Shown: positions 35,313-44,505 of the stretch, piece by piece
How the letters are laid out: each line of letters opens with the position of its first letter
How positions within the stretch are numbered: the first letter of the stretch is position 1
From: Aegicerativicinus sediminis
GTDB taxonomy: Bacteria > Bacteroidota > Bacteroidia > Flavobacteriales > Flavobacteriaceae
Direction of reading: 5' to 3'
Assembly: GCF_015476115.1 (NCBI RefSeq)
Contig: NZ_CP064295.1
Location: forward strand, 3,714,001 to 3,778,000
DNA length: 64,000 nucleotides
The notes under the pieces: generated by a model
Databases searched by the model: none
Told to the model about the DNA's origin: nothing
The model's input: the letters and a program-made list of their open reading frames with translations, nothing else
Made by a program: the position numbers and the translations under genes

Positions 35313-37337
35313 ATGCAAGTTAATGAAGTACATAAGCAGATAAATATAACCAAGGAGTTAACCCAAGGTATTCCAAATAATTTACCTCCAAAAAAAACTC
35401 GAAGCAATAAGGTGTCTCATGCACCTATTCGAAAAGATATACTTTCCACAGAGGAAAAAAAATTGGCGGTTCGCAATGCATTAAGATACTTTAAGCCTGA
35501 ATGGCATAAGGAATTGGCCACAGAATTCTACCAAGAATTAAAGGATTATGGCAGAATTTATATGTATCGCTTTATGCCAGACTATGAAATGTTTGCAAGG
35601 CCAATAGATTCATATCCTGCTAAGTGTGCACAGGCAGCTGGTATCATGTTGATGATTCAAAATAATTTAGATCCTGCCGTTGCTCAACACCCAGAAGAAC
35701 TGATTACTTACGGAGGTAATGGTGCGGTTTTTCAAAATTGGGCTCAATATTTATTGACGATGAAATATTTGTCTGAAATGACAGATGAGCAGACCCTCCA
35801 TATGTATTCAGGACATCCTATGGGATTATTTCCATCATCAAAAAATGCACCTCGTGTTGTTGTCACAAACGGCATGATGATTCCTAATTATTCAAAACAA
35901 GATGATTGGGAGCGATATAACGCCTTAGGAGTTACCCAATATGGACAAATGACAGCGGGCAGCTATATGTATATTGGTCCACAAGGTATCGTTCATGGTA
36001 CTACAATAACGGTTATGAATGCTTTTAGAAAATGTCTTCCAAAAGGAGAAACTCCTGCCGGAAAAATTTTCTTAACCGCTGGATTAGGTGGTATGAGTGG
36101 TGCGCAACCAAAAGCAGGAAACATTTCAGGCTGTATTACAATTTGTGCCGAAGTTAATCCTGAAGCAGCTCATAAACGTCACTCACAAGGTTGGGTTGAT
36201 GAAATTTTGGGAGATTTGGATGAATTAGTAAATCGTACAAAAACGGCTATAACAAATTCAGAGATTGTAAGTATTGCTTATATCGGCAATGTGGTAGATG
36301 TTTGGGAACGATTCTATGATGAAAATGTTTATATCCATTTAGGATCAGACCAAACTTCTTTGCACAATCCATGGTCAGGTGGATATTATCCAGCCGGAAT
36401 TTCTTTTGAGGAAGGCAATGAATTAATAAAATCTGATCCTGAACAATTCAAGAAAAAAGTACAGGAAAGTCTTGTAAGACATGCTAATGCGATTAACAAA
36501 CATGCAGCCCGTGGAACGTATTTCTTCGATTATGGAAATGCCTTCTTGTTGGAAGCCTCAAGAGCCGGTGCTGATGTAATGGCAGAGAATGGTATCGATT
36601 TTAAATACCCTTCTTATGTTCAAGATATTTTAGGGCCAATGTGTTTCGATTATGGGTTTGGACCATTCAGATGGGTTTGCTGTTCGGGAACTACAGAAGA
36701 TCTACAAACCTCAGATAGGATCGCGGCAGAAGTTTTAAAATCAATAAAATTAAATGCACCTGAAGAAATTCAGCAACAATTACAGGATAACATAATTTGG
36801 ATTGAGGAAGCAGAGCAAAATAAATTAGTAGTTGGTAGCCAAGCTAGAATTTTATATGCCGATGCAGAAGGTCGTGAGAAAATTGCCCTGGCATTTAACG
36901 AAGCGATAAAATCTGGTAAAATTTCAGGTCCGATAATTCTTGGTAGAGACCATCATGACGTAAGTGGTACCGATTCTCCTTACAGAGAAACAAGTAATAT
37001 TTACGATGGAAGTAAATTTACTGCTGACATGGCCATACATAACGTTATTGGTGATGGTTTTAGGGGAGCTACTTGGGTTTCCATCCACAATGGTGGTGGT
37101 GTAGGCTGGGGCGAAGTCATTAACGGAGGATTTGGTATGCTATTAGACGGAAGTGAAAATGCAAGAACCAATATTTCGAATATGCTGTTCTATGATGTTA
37201 CAAATGGAATTGCCCGAAGAAATTGGGCACGTAATGATGAGGCAATGTTTGCAATTAAGCGAGAAATGATGCGCAGACCAAATCTTCAGGTAACAATACC
37301 CGAATTAGTCGACGATAATATCTTAGAACATATGTAA
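35313..37337 (+). CDS. hutU: urocanate hydratase
   Basis: This 674-residue NAD-dependent enzyme converts urocanate to imidazolone propionate. Characteristic segments are MYSGHPMGLFPS, GLGGMSGAQPKAG, the active-site region FGPFRWVCCSGT and GRDHHDVSGTDSPYRET with SIHNGGGVGWGE. It is longer than the roughly 555-residue proteobacterial enzyme; about 75 residues at the N-terminus and further inserts account for this, a size common in Bacteroidota. It begins 17 nt after hutH, so the two are one unit. A strong hairpin follows the stop. Confidence 0.96.
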   Translation: MQVNEVHKQINITKELTQGIPNNLPPKKTRSNKVSHAPIRKDILSTEEKKLAVRNALRYFKPEWHKELATEFYQELKDYGRIYMYRFMPDYEMFARPIDSYPAKCAQAAGIMLMIQNNLDPAVAQHPEELITYGGNGAVFQNWAQYLLTMKYLSEMTDEQTLHMYSGHPMGLFPSSKNAPRVVVTNGMMIPNYSKQDDWERYNALGVTQYGQMTAGSYMYIGPQGIVHGTTITVMNAFRKCLPKGETPAGKIFLTAGLGGMSGAQPKAGNISGCITICAEVNPEAAHKRHSQGWVDEILGDLDELVNRTKTAITNSEIVSIAYIGNVVDVWERFYDENVYIHLGSDQTSLHNPWSGGYYPAGISFEEGNELIKSDPEQFKKKVQESLVRHANAINKHAARGTYFFDYGNAFLLEASRAGADVMAENGIDFKYPSYVQDILGPMCFDYGFGPFRWVCCSGTTEDLQTSDRIAAEVLKSIKLNAPEEIQQQLQDNIIWIEEAEQNKLVVGSQARILYADAEGREKIALAFNEAIKSGKISGPIILGRDHHDVSGTDSPYRETSNIYDGSKFTADMAIHNVIGDGFRGATWVSIHNGGGVGWGEVINGGFGMLLDGSENARTNISNMLFYDVTNGIARRNWARNDEAMFAIKREMMRRPNLQVTIPELVDDNILEHM

Positions 37338-37370
37338 TAAAAAAGGCTGCCGTTGGCAGCCTTTCGCTTT
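37336..37370. terminator. bidirectional terminator between hutU and a convergent gene
   Basis: A 10-bp perfect stem (AAAGGCTGCC / GGCAGCCTTT, GTT loop) follows hutU. On the plus strand the T-run is weak, but on the reverse strand the hairpin is followed by TTTTTTATT, serving the convergent small gene well. Confidence 0.8.
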
Positions 37371-37381
37371 CTATAAACTAG

Positions 37382-37666
37382 TTACGATTTTACTTCTATA
37401 GTCTGAACCTTTTTCTGAGGACTAAATACATAAGTGTATAACCACATAATAGTAAAGGACGGAATGAAATCCATTCCAGGTAATATCTCCTCAATAAATG
37501 AGAGTATACCACCTATTCTACCTTTACGACCAGCATACATTTTTGTCATTAAATATGCAGAAGCTGGGGCCCAAATTATATCGATAAACGTAACCATACC
37601 GATGGCATCGAAAAGTACACCAAGGGCTAGTTTTTGATTTTTACTTAAGTTTTGAAAATTTATCAT
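37382..37666 (-). CDS. small two-helix membrane protein
   Basis: This 94-residue protein has no named family that I recognise. It has two hydrophobic segments (about residues 14-40 and 66-84) separated by a basic loop (KMYAGRKGR). It lies 47 nt downstream of folE on the same strand and ends beside the terminator it shares with hutU, so it may be co-transcribed with folE. Function unknown. Confidence 0.7.
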   Translation of the reverse strand: MINFQNLSKNQKLALGVLFDAIGMVTFIDIIWAPASAYLMTKMYAGRKGRIGGILSFIEEILPGMDFIPSFTIMWLYTYVFSPQKKVQTIEVKS

Positions 37667-37713
37667 TGGTAATGGTATTAATTGCCTTATTTATTGCAAT
37701 TAGTATACCAATT

Positions 37714-38295
37714 TTAAGAGAGCCTAAAACCAATTAGCTTTAAGAATTCGTTTCGAGTTTCATTGTGTTGAAATTGCCCTCTAAAGCCAGAGGTTGTAGT
37801 AACAGAATTTTGTTTTTGCACTCCTCGCATCATCATGCACATATGGGCTGCCTCAATAACAACTGCAGCCCCTTGAGGATTTAAGGTATTATTGATACAA
37901 TCAAGTATTTGCTCGGTTAAACGCTCCTGCACTTGTAATCTTCTAGCAAATACATCCACCACTCTCGGTATTTTGCTTAGGCCAACAATTTTACCATCTG
38001 GTATGTATGCAATATGGGCTTTTCCATAAAAGGGCAACATATGATGTTCACATAAAGAATAGATTTCAATATCCTTTACTATGACCATTTCATTATAAGA
38101 TTCGTTGAACATGGCGCTCCGGAGTATTGCTTCTGCATCCTGCTCATACCCTTGGGTAAGAAATTGCATGGCTTTAGCCGCCCTTTCAGGAGTCTTTAGT
38201 AGACCTTCGCGAGTAACGTTCTCTCCCACCTCCCCAATGATTTCTTTATAAAAGGAACTTATTTTTTCATTGGCCTGCATGCTGTATTCTTCCAT
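37714..38295 (-). CDS. folE: GTP cyclohydrolase I
   Basis: This 193-residue enzyme converts GTP to dihydroneopterin triphosphate, the first step of folate and pterin synthesis. The zinc ligands lie in [13 protein letters not shown] (Cys and His) and [10 protein letters not shown] (Cys). The [10 protein letters not shown] and [10 protein letters not shown] segments and the final GFRGQF are standard. Length is normal for bacterial FolE-1A. It is divergent from the ABC transporter gene with 97 nt between them, and may be co-transcribed with the small membrane protein gene downstream. Confidence 0.97.
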   Translation of the reverse strand: MEEYSMQANEKISSFYKEIIGEVGENVTREGLLKTPERAAKAMQFLTQGYEQDAEAILRSAMFNESYNEMVIVKDIEIYSLCEHHMLPFYGKAHIAYIPDGKIVGLSKIPRVVDVFARRLQVQERLTEQILDCINNTLNPQGAAVVIEAAHMCMMMRGVQKQNSVTTTSGFRGQFQHNETRNEFLKLIGFRLS

Positions 38296-38392
38296 AGCAC
38301 TAAGAATCGTTTAATATTTCTTAAAAATAAACCTTTTTAAGCGCTATCTCATTTTTAAAATATTATTTTCGAACATCCTTGAGGAAATTTAT

Positions 38393-39058
38393 ATGATTAC
38401 TGCCACGAATATCCATAAGTATTACGACGATTTACATGTTTTAAAAGGGGTTGACCTAACCATTAATAAAGGTGAAGTGGTTTCTATAGTGGGTGCATCA
38501 GGAGCTGGAAAAACGACCCTGCTTCAAATTCTTGGAACTTTGGATAAAGCTTCCAATCTAAAAGAGAGCGAATTAATAATAAATGAAACCAAAATAAATT
38601 CATTAAACGACAGATCTTTGGCCAAATTTAGAAATGAACATTTAGGGTTTATTTTTCAGTTTCATCAATTACTTCCAGAATTTACGGCATTAGAAAATGT
38701 TTGCATTCCAGCATTCATTAAAAATACTGAGAAAAAAATTGCAGAAAATCGAGCCAAAGAGTTACTCGATTTCTTGGGTTTAACCAATAGATATGACCAT
38801 AAACCAAATGAATTATCTGGAGGTGAGCAACAAAGAGTTGCAGTTGCTCGTGCACTAATTAATAATCCCGACTTAATCTTTGCTGATGAGCCTTCTGGAA
38901 ATCTAGACAGCGAATCTGCTGACAACCTACATCATTTATTTTTCAAATTGAGGGATGAATTTGGGCAAACCTTTGTTATTGTAACCCATAACAGGGAATT
39001 AGCTGATATGGCAGACCGAAAATTAACCATGGTGGATGGAAAGATTGTTGACCAATAA
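38393..39058 (+). CDS. lolD: LolD-type ABC transporter ATP-binding protein
   Basis: This 221-residue ATPase has Walker [12 protein letters not shown], the Q-loop [19 protein letters not shown], the signature [15 protein letters not shown] and Walker [14 protein letters not shown]. The spacing and the [10 protein letters not shown] phrase fit the LolD/MacB group, which energises lipoprotein release from the inner membrane or related mechanotransmission. No partner permease lies beside it, so the LolD name is by similarity. The next gene starts inside its last 23 bases. Confidence 0.88.
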   Translation: MITATNIHKYYDDLHVLKGVDLTINKGEVVSIVGASGAGKTTLLQILGTLDKASNLKESELIINETKINSLNDRSLAKFRNEHLGFIFQFHQLLPEFTALENVCIPAFIKNTEKKIAENRAKELLDFLGLTNRYDHKPNELSGGEQQRVAVARALINNPDLIFADEPSGNLDSESADNLHHLFFKLRDEFGQTFVIVTHNRELADMADRKLTMVDGKIVDQ

Positions 39059-39848
39059 AAAACAGATTAAGAAAAATACTGATTTGTCATTCTTGGAACT
39101 AAAGGAATTCCTAGATTCTAAGGTTCTGCTCTACAACACCATTGATTTCCTAGAAACTGATCCCATTCAAATTCCACATCAATTTCAGCTAAAAGAGGAT
39201 ATAGAGATTGCCGGCTTTCTAACAGCAACCATAGCTTGGGGTAACCGAAAAAGTATTATTAAAAATGCAGATAGAATGATGCAACTTATGGGTTATGCTC
39301 CCTACGAATTTGTTTTAAATCATTCTGAAAAGGACCTAAAAAGGCTAGAAGGTTTTGTGCACCGCACCTTTAATGGAAAGGATTTTCAAAATTTTATTAT
39401 TAATTTAAAACGCCTATACCTACTTAATGGTGGGCTAGAAAGGGTTTTCCAAATTTCTGAAACCAATAAAAACTTACAATTTAGTATACATCATTTTAAA
39501 AAAGTGTTTTTTGAAGGAAATGAAAAATCACGTTCAACCAAACATATAAGTGATCCACTTAAAAATTCAGCGGCCAAGAGAATAAATATGTTTTTAAGGT
39601 GGATGGTACGGTCAGACCAAATGGGAGTTGATTTTGGAATTTGGAACAGTATTAGCCCAAGTGAATTGTCCTGTCCCTTAGATGTGCATTCAGGAAATGT
39701 TGCTAGGAAATTAGGACTATTAAAACGTAAACAAAATGATGCAAAAGCATTGGCCGAGTTAGATTCGATGCTAAGACAACTGGACCCAAAAGATCCTGTT
39801 AAGTATGATTTTGCTCTTTTTGGACTAGGGGTATTCGAAAAATTTTAA
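39036..39848 (+). CDS. TIGR02757-like conserved protein
   Basis: The 270-residue product matches my recollection of a conserved Bacteroidota family (TIGR02757) of unknown function. Recognisable segments are [31 protein letters not shown], the LMRW-like [18 protein letters not shown] and the C-terminal [14 protein letters not shown]. It is soluble with no signal peptide. The DVHSG and LDP segments hint at a helix-hairpin fold, but no catalytic site is certain. Its ATG lies 23 nt inside the ATPase gene, so the two are translationally linked. Confidence 0.82.
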   Translation: MERLLTNKKQIKKNTDLSFLELKEFLDSKVLLYNTIDFLETDPIQIPHQFQLKEDIEIAGFLTATIAWGNRKSIIKNADRMMQLMGYAPYEFVLNHSEKDLKRLEGFVHRTFNGKDFQNFIINLKRLYLLNGGLERVFQISETNKNLQFSIHHFKKVFFEGNEKSRSTKHISDPLKNSAAKRINMFLRWMVRSDQMGVDFGIWNSISPSELSCPLDVHSGNVARKLGLLKRKQNDAKALAELDSMLRQLDPKDPVKYDFALFGLGVFEKF

Positions 39849-39882
39849 TTACTTAAATAATATCATTTTAAATTCAATAAAT

Positions 39883-41364
39883 ATGCGAATATCATTACTA
39901 CTACTGCTCGCTTCTATTTCTTTAGGTTTTAGTCAAAAAGTATCAATTCCCATAGATACGATGGTGGTTACAACCCATAATACCACTGTTAAGGGTGTAT
40001 CCTTTTCTTATACTGCAGAAACCGGTACACAACCTGTTTGGGATAGTGAGGGAAATCCTATTGCCACTTTATATTACACCTATTATACACGTAATAATGT
40101 AAAGGACAAAGCAAGTCGGCCAATCATTTATTCATTCAATGGCGGGCCTGGCTCAGCATCGGTTTGGATGCACATTGCCTATACTGGTCCAGAAATTTTA
40201 AATATCGACGATGAAGGATACCCAGTTCAACCTTATGGAACAAAGTCTAACCCCTACTCAATTATAGATGTTGCCGACATAGTTTTTATAAATCCGGTTA
40301 ATACAGGTTATTCTAGAATGGTTCCAGACAAGGAAGGAAATATGCCAGATAAAGAGCTGTTTTTTGGAATTAACGAAGATGTTAAATATTTGGCCGAATG
40401 GATGAACACTTTTACCACACGACACAACCGCTGGGAATCGCCAAAATACATTATTGGTGAAAGTTATGGTGGTACCCGTGTGATGGGCTTATCATTAGAA
40501 TTGCAACAAAGCCAGTGGATGTATTTGAATGGCGTTATCATGGTTTCACCAGCAGATTATAAAATATTACGTGCTGGAGGTCCCGTTTCATCTGCTTTAA
40601 ACCTGCCATATTATACCGCCTCTGCATGGTACCATAAACAATTACCATCGACCTTACAGCAAAAAGACCTTTTAGAAGTATTACCAGAATCCGAGGATTT
40701 CACAATAAATCAATTAATTCCGGCTTTGGCAAAGGGGGGTGCAATTTCCGATGCGGAACGTAACGAGATAGCTAATAAAATGAGTTATTTTTCAGGTCTT
40801 GATAAAAAAGTAATTCTTCAACACAACCTAGATGTTCCAACGAGTTTCTTTTGGAAGGAGCTGCTAAGAGAAAAAGGACAGACTATTGGTCGACTTGATT
40901 CTAGATATTTAGGATACGATAGAATGGACGCGGGCATGCGACCAGATTATAATGCAGAAATAACATCGTGGTTGCATTCATTTACGCCTGCAATAAACTA
41001 TTACATCCGCGAGCATTTAAACTTTAAAACAGATGTTAAATACAATATGTTTGGTCCCGTACGTCCATGGAATAACGACAATGACAATGTCCGTGAAGGT
41101 ATTGGCCAAGCCATGGCTCAAAACCCATATATGAAAATCTTAGTTCAATCTGGTTATTATGATGGTGCAACAACCTATTTCAATGCTAAATACACAATGT
41201 GGCAGATTGATCCTAGCGGCAAATTTAAAGACCGTATGGACTTTAAAGGTTACCGAAGTGGCCATATGATGTATCTGCGAAATGAAGATTTAGAAAAATC
41301 AAATGAAGATCTCAGACAATTTATAAAAGGTTCACTTGCCAACGGAAAATCAGCAAAATATTAA
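39883..41364 (+). CDS. S10 family serine carboxypeptidase-like protein
   Basis: This 493-residue secreted peptidase has a signal peptide (residues 1-17, ending GFSQ). The S10 marks are the oxyanion loop SFNGGPGSASVWMH and the nucleophile elbow IIGESYGGTRVMGL. The Asp is likely in QSGYYDGATTY and the His in YRSGHMMYLR. Family members remove C-terminal residues, and a periplasmic or extracellular site is expected. It has its own short upstream gap and a bidirectional terminator after it. Confidence 0.93.
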   Translation: MRISLLLLLASISLGFSQKVSIPIDTMVVTTHNTTVKGVSFSYTAETGTQPVWDSEGNPIATLYYTYYTRNNVKDKASRPIIYSFNGGPGSASVWMHIAYTGPEILNIDDEGYPVQPYGTKSNPYSIIDVADIVFINPVNTGYSRMVPDKEGNMPDKELFFGINEDVKYLAEWMNTFTTRHNRWESPKYIIGESYGGTRVMGLSLELQQSQWMYLNGVIMVSPADYKILRAGGPVSSALNLPYYTASAWYHKQLPSTLQQKDLLEVLPESEDFTINQLIPALAKGGAISDAERNEIANKMSYFSGLDKKVILQHNLDVPTSFFWKELLREKGQTIGRLDSRYLGYDRMDAGMRPDYNAEITSWLHSFTPAINYYIREHLNFKTDVKYNMFGPVRPWNNDNDNVREGIGQAMAQNPYMKILVQSGYYDGATTYFNAKYTMWQIDPSGKFKDRMDFKGYRSGHMMYLRNEDLEKSNEDLRQFIKGSLANGKSAKY

Positions 41365-41378
41365 GATTAGAAATTAAA

Positions 41379-41408
41379 AAACCCTGGTTAATCCAGGGTT
41401 TGTTTTTT
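41379..41408. terminator. bidirectional terminator between the S10 and M61 peptidase genes
   Basis: A 9-bp perfect stem (AAACCCTGG / CCAGGGTTT, TTAAT loop) is followed by TGTTTTTT on the plus strand and by a T-rich run on the reverse strand; it serves two convergent genes. Confidence 0.87.
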
Positions 41409-41412
41409 ATAT

Positions 41413-43317
41413 CTAATTTCCAATTTCGTTAACCGGTTCACTCAGGTTAAGCCAAGCATTCCTGGCAATTATCTGCTCATACGTCGGATTCGGAATTTCA
41501 ACAATTGTATCCTGGAACGTATAAGTCGTTGGTAATACTGTTTGAATTGTTTTAACCTGGTCGTTATGTTTAAACTCAAAAGTAACATTATCCCCACTTT
41601 GCCATTTGTACAAAGCGCCTAAAATTTCCCGGGCATTTTCATCGTTAACTTTTATTCCATCAACAGAAATCAACACATCGTTAGGTTGTATATTCTGATC
41701 TCTCCAAAAACTATTCTCATTTACGCTATTGGCAAATAACAATTCGCCAGTCTGTTTGTCTGATTTAAAAATAAAACTAGAACTAGACCTAATGTAACTT
41801 GTTGGAACTTCTTTCTTTTGAATAATTAAACCAACTTTATTAAGAAACTTTGAATAATCTATCGGTTCATTTCCTATTACATATTTGTCGAAAAACTTGG
41901 AAACACTTGGGTAAGTGATTTGGCCAATTTCAGCAATCAAATTATCATCTACGAAGGGTTTATCGGTACCATAATCTTTGGATAAGTCTTTAACCAAATC
42001 CAATAAACTTCTATCCCCACTGCTTTCTTCCCTCATTAAAATATCGAGACACATGCCAATTAATGCACCCTTTTGGTATACGTTATAAAAGTTTGATGCA
42101 TATGGTTCCTCAAGGATGTTTTCACTCATTGTAGTGAAACTCATAGTATCATCCATTTTTTTAGAGACCGCTATCTGCTTCAAAAGAGTTTTATAATAGG
42201 CGTCTGAAGTTACCAAGCTTTCATAAACCTGAAAATGTTGGGCAAAGTATTCAGTAACTCCTTCATATAACCATAAATGCTTTGAAAATGTAGGGTTATT
42301 GTAATCGAAATAATGAACATCTTCAGAATGCAAGGCCAATGGCGTGACTATATGAAAAAACTCATGCGAGACTACATCAATCATCGAATGTTCTAACTCC
42401 TCCTTAGATGAATTCTCCCTCAAAACCACAACAGTAGATTTATGATGCTCTAAGGCACCATACCCACGTGGACTCTTTGCATCCCCAGGAGATAAATAAA
42501 GAAAAATATCGTAGCGAGGTGTACTATTTAAATCTCCTAAATAATTCTTTTGGGCCTTCATCATTTTGTACATAGCTTCTTTTAAATCTGAAGCTGAATG
42601 TTTGCCATTTGGAGAATAAACACTTAAAACAATTTTAATATTGCCAACCAAAAACTCCTCTACACTTAAGTTCCCATACATCATTGGGTTATCCGTAATA
42701 TCAAAATACCTGTTCGCAAAGTAACTTGACGTTACCAACTTACCATCATCACTAATTTTCTTAGACATTTCCTCTAAGGCAGAAGTTCTTGTAAAATCGC
42801 TAGGAGCAGTTACGGTTAAAGCATATTGGTTGTTTTTCAAGGAATCGAAATATCCAACAAATCCATGAAGGTTTAGCACAAAATTTTCCTCCTCAATGTT
42901 AGTGCCTGCTGGTGAAAAAGGAACCGACATTTCCGATTCTAAGTCAAAAGTATCATTAACCCAATAAGTAAGCCTATCTAGTTTCCTAGAATTTACAATC
43001 ATCCAGCTATTATCATCTATTTTGGTTACCGGAAGATCCATACCAGCATAATCAAGGGCTTTGAAATTCTCTAAAAATCGACCAAAATCACTATTCTCAT
43101 ATGTGCCTTGTACTACTTTAGGGAGCCTATATATAACAGTATCTTTTGTAAATCTACCTGGATTAACTTCTACCGGAACCTTATCTTTTTTAGTATTTGC
43201 TATATTGATATCCACAACAATGATGGAACTATCGGCGAGATCTTCGGTGACTATCTGTGTGTTCTTACAACCAAAAATTAAAGTTGTCAGGCACAGATAC
43301 ACAAAAAATTGTTTCAT
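41413..43317 (-). CDS. M61 family metallopeptidase (glycyl aminopeptidase type), lipoprotein
   Basis: This 634-residue lipoprotein has a signal ending LIFGC (Cys17). It carries the zinc-binding HEFFH of the M61 catalytic domain (VVSHEFFHIVTP), with the downstream Glu in LYEGVTEYFAQ as third ligand. The N-terminal beta domain precedes it and a PDZ domain follows (about residues 500-590, IQPNDVLISVDGIKV). M61 proteins cleave after or before glycine and alanine in vitro. The gene is alone, with a TATTTTTG element upstream. Confidence 0.93.
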   Translation of the reverse strand: MKQFFVYLCLTTLIFGCKNTQIVTEDLADSSIIVVDINIANTKKDKVPVEVNPGRFTKDTVIYRLPKVVQGTYENSDFGRFLENFKALDYAGMDLPVTKIDDNSWMIVNSRKLDRLTYWVNDTFDLESEMSVPFSPAGTNIEEENFVLNLHGFVGYFDSLKNNQYALTVTAPSDFTRTSALEEMSKKISDDGKLVTSSYFANRYFDITDNPMMYGNLSVEEFLVGNIKIVLSVYSPNGKHSASDLKEAMYKMMKAQKNYLGDLNSTPRYDIFLYLSPGDAKSPRGYGALEHHKSTVVVLRENSSKEELEHSMIDVVSHEFFHIVTPLALHSEDVHYFDYNNPTFSKHLWLYEGVTEYFAQHFQVYESLVTSDAYYKTLLKQIAVSKKMDDTMSFTTMSENILEEPYASNFYNVYQKGALIGMCLDILMREESSGDRSLLDLVKDLSKDYGTDKPFVDDNLIAEIGQITYPSVSKFFDKYVIGNEPIDYSKFLNKVGLIIQKKEVPTSYIRSSSSFIFKSDKQTGELLFANSVNENSFWRDQNIQPNDVLISVDGIKVNDENAREILGALYKWQSGDNVTFEFKHNDQVKTIQTVLPTTYTFQDTIVEIPNPTYEQIIARNAWLNLSEPVNEIGN

Positions 43318-43339
43318 GAAAGTATGTTCAAAAGGGTTG

Positions 43340-43347
43340 CAAAAATA
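43340..43347 (-). promoter_or_regulatory. -7 element (TATTTTTG) upstream of the M61 peptidase gene
   Basis: On the reverse strand TATTTTTGC matches TAnnTTTGC, 23 nt before the start codon. No standard -33 element was found. Confidence 0.4.
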
Positions 43348-43406
43348 GAAAAAAGATGGGTTAATTTAGCATAACTTACTGTTAAAAAATATGTTATATT
43401 AACCGA

Positions 43407-44414
43407 ATGTCACTACCAAAAATCAGTATTTTAACTCCATTTAAGGATACACAGCAGTATATTGGTGAATGCATAAAATCGGTAATAAATCAATCGTATT
43501 CAAATTGGGAGTTACTATTGGTCAATGACAACTCGGAGGACAATAGTCTAAAAATCGCCAATAATTTTTTGAGAATGGAAGACCGTATTAAGGTTTTTCA
43601 AAATGAAGGAAAAGGAATAATTGCGGCCTTACGAACAGCCTACAAACATTCCTCAGGAAACTTTATAACCCGGATGGACAGTGATGATATCATGGCGGAA
43701 GATAAATTAAGCATAATGTTCCATCAATTACAGAATTCGGGTAAAGGTTATATTGCTTTGGGATTGGTAAAGTATTTTGGAGAAAAACGAATTAATGATG
43801 GTTATAAAAGATATGAGAATTGGCTCAATAGGCTCATTAAATCAGGAAATAATTTCAATGAAATCTATAAAGAATGTGTAATTCCATCCCCTTGTTGGAT
43901 GGTCCATAAAACAGATCTTGACAAATGTGGAGGATTTAATCCAAACCTCTATCCGGAGGACTACGATTTAGCTTTTAGATTTTATAAGCATGGTTTGAAA
44001 TGCTTGGTAGCCGACAAACTTCTCCACTTTTGGAGAGACTACCCCACAAGGACATCTAGAACACATAAACATTATGCCCATAATTATTTCTTGGACATAA
44101 AAATGAAATATTTCTTAGAGCTTGATTATAATGCAAAGAGACCTTTAACAGTTTGGGGAGCCGGTTTTAAAGGCAAGTATATTGCAAAAACACTTAAAAA
44201 ATTTGGAATAAGTTTTTATTGGATATGCAACAATCCTAAAAAAATTGAAAAAAAAATATACGGGGTCAAACTTCAAAATTTTGAATCGTTAAAAGAATTG
44301 AATAATCCACAGTGCATAGTTACAGTAGCAAATTCGCAATCGCAGAAAGTGATAAGAAATTATTTCGAGCAACATCAATTTGTTTCAATGAAAGATTATT
44401 TCTTTTTTTGTTGA
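43407..44414 (+). CDS. family 2 glycosyltransferase with a Rossmann-like C-terminus
   Basis: This 335-residue protein starts with the GT-A fold (ISILTPFKDTQQYIGECIKSV) and carries TRMDSDDIM, the Asp-rich metal-binding site for a nucleotide sugar. The acceptor-side region has GGFNPNLYPEDYDLAFR. After residue 245 a second segment begins VWGAGFKGKYIAKTLKKFG and continues ICNNPKKIEKKIYGVKL, which looks like a small nucleotide-binding domain. It lies apart from other sugar genes. Acceptor and donor are unknown. Confidence 0.9.
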   Translation: MSLPKISILTPFKDTQQYIGECIKSVINQSYSNWELLLVNDNSEDNSLKIANNFLRMEDRIKVFQNEGKGIIAALRTAYKHSSGNFITRMDSDDIMAEDKLSIMFHQLQNSGKGYIALGLVKYFGEKRINDGYKRYENWLNRLIKSGNNFNEIYKECVIPSPCWMVHKTDLDKCGGFNPNLYPEDYDLAFRFYKHGLKCLVADKLLHFWRDYPTRTSRTHKHYAHNYFLDIKMKYFLELDYNAKRPLTVWGAGFKGKYIAKTLKKFGISFYWICNNPKKIEKKIYGVKLQNFESLKELNNPQCIVTVANSQSQKVIRNYFEQHQFVSMKDYFFFC

Positions 44415-44469
44415 ATTCAGTTTCTTTAAAATTGTCCAAAGTTCCATGAGTAACTATAATGGCATTTTC

Positions 44470-44477
44470 TATATTTG
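44470..44477 (+). promoter_or_regulatory. -7 element (TATATTTG) before the BatA-like gene
   Basis: TATATTTG matches TAnnTTTG and lies 28 nt before the ATG at 44506. The -33 part is not recognisable. Confidence 0.35.
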
Positions 44478-44505
44478 AATGAATTTTAAAATTTGGTAAT
44501 TACTA

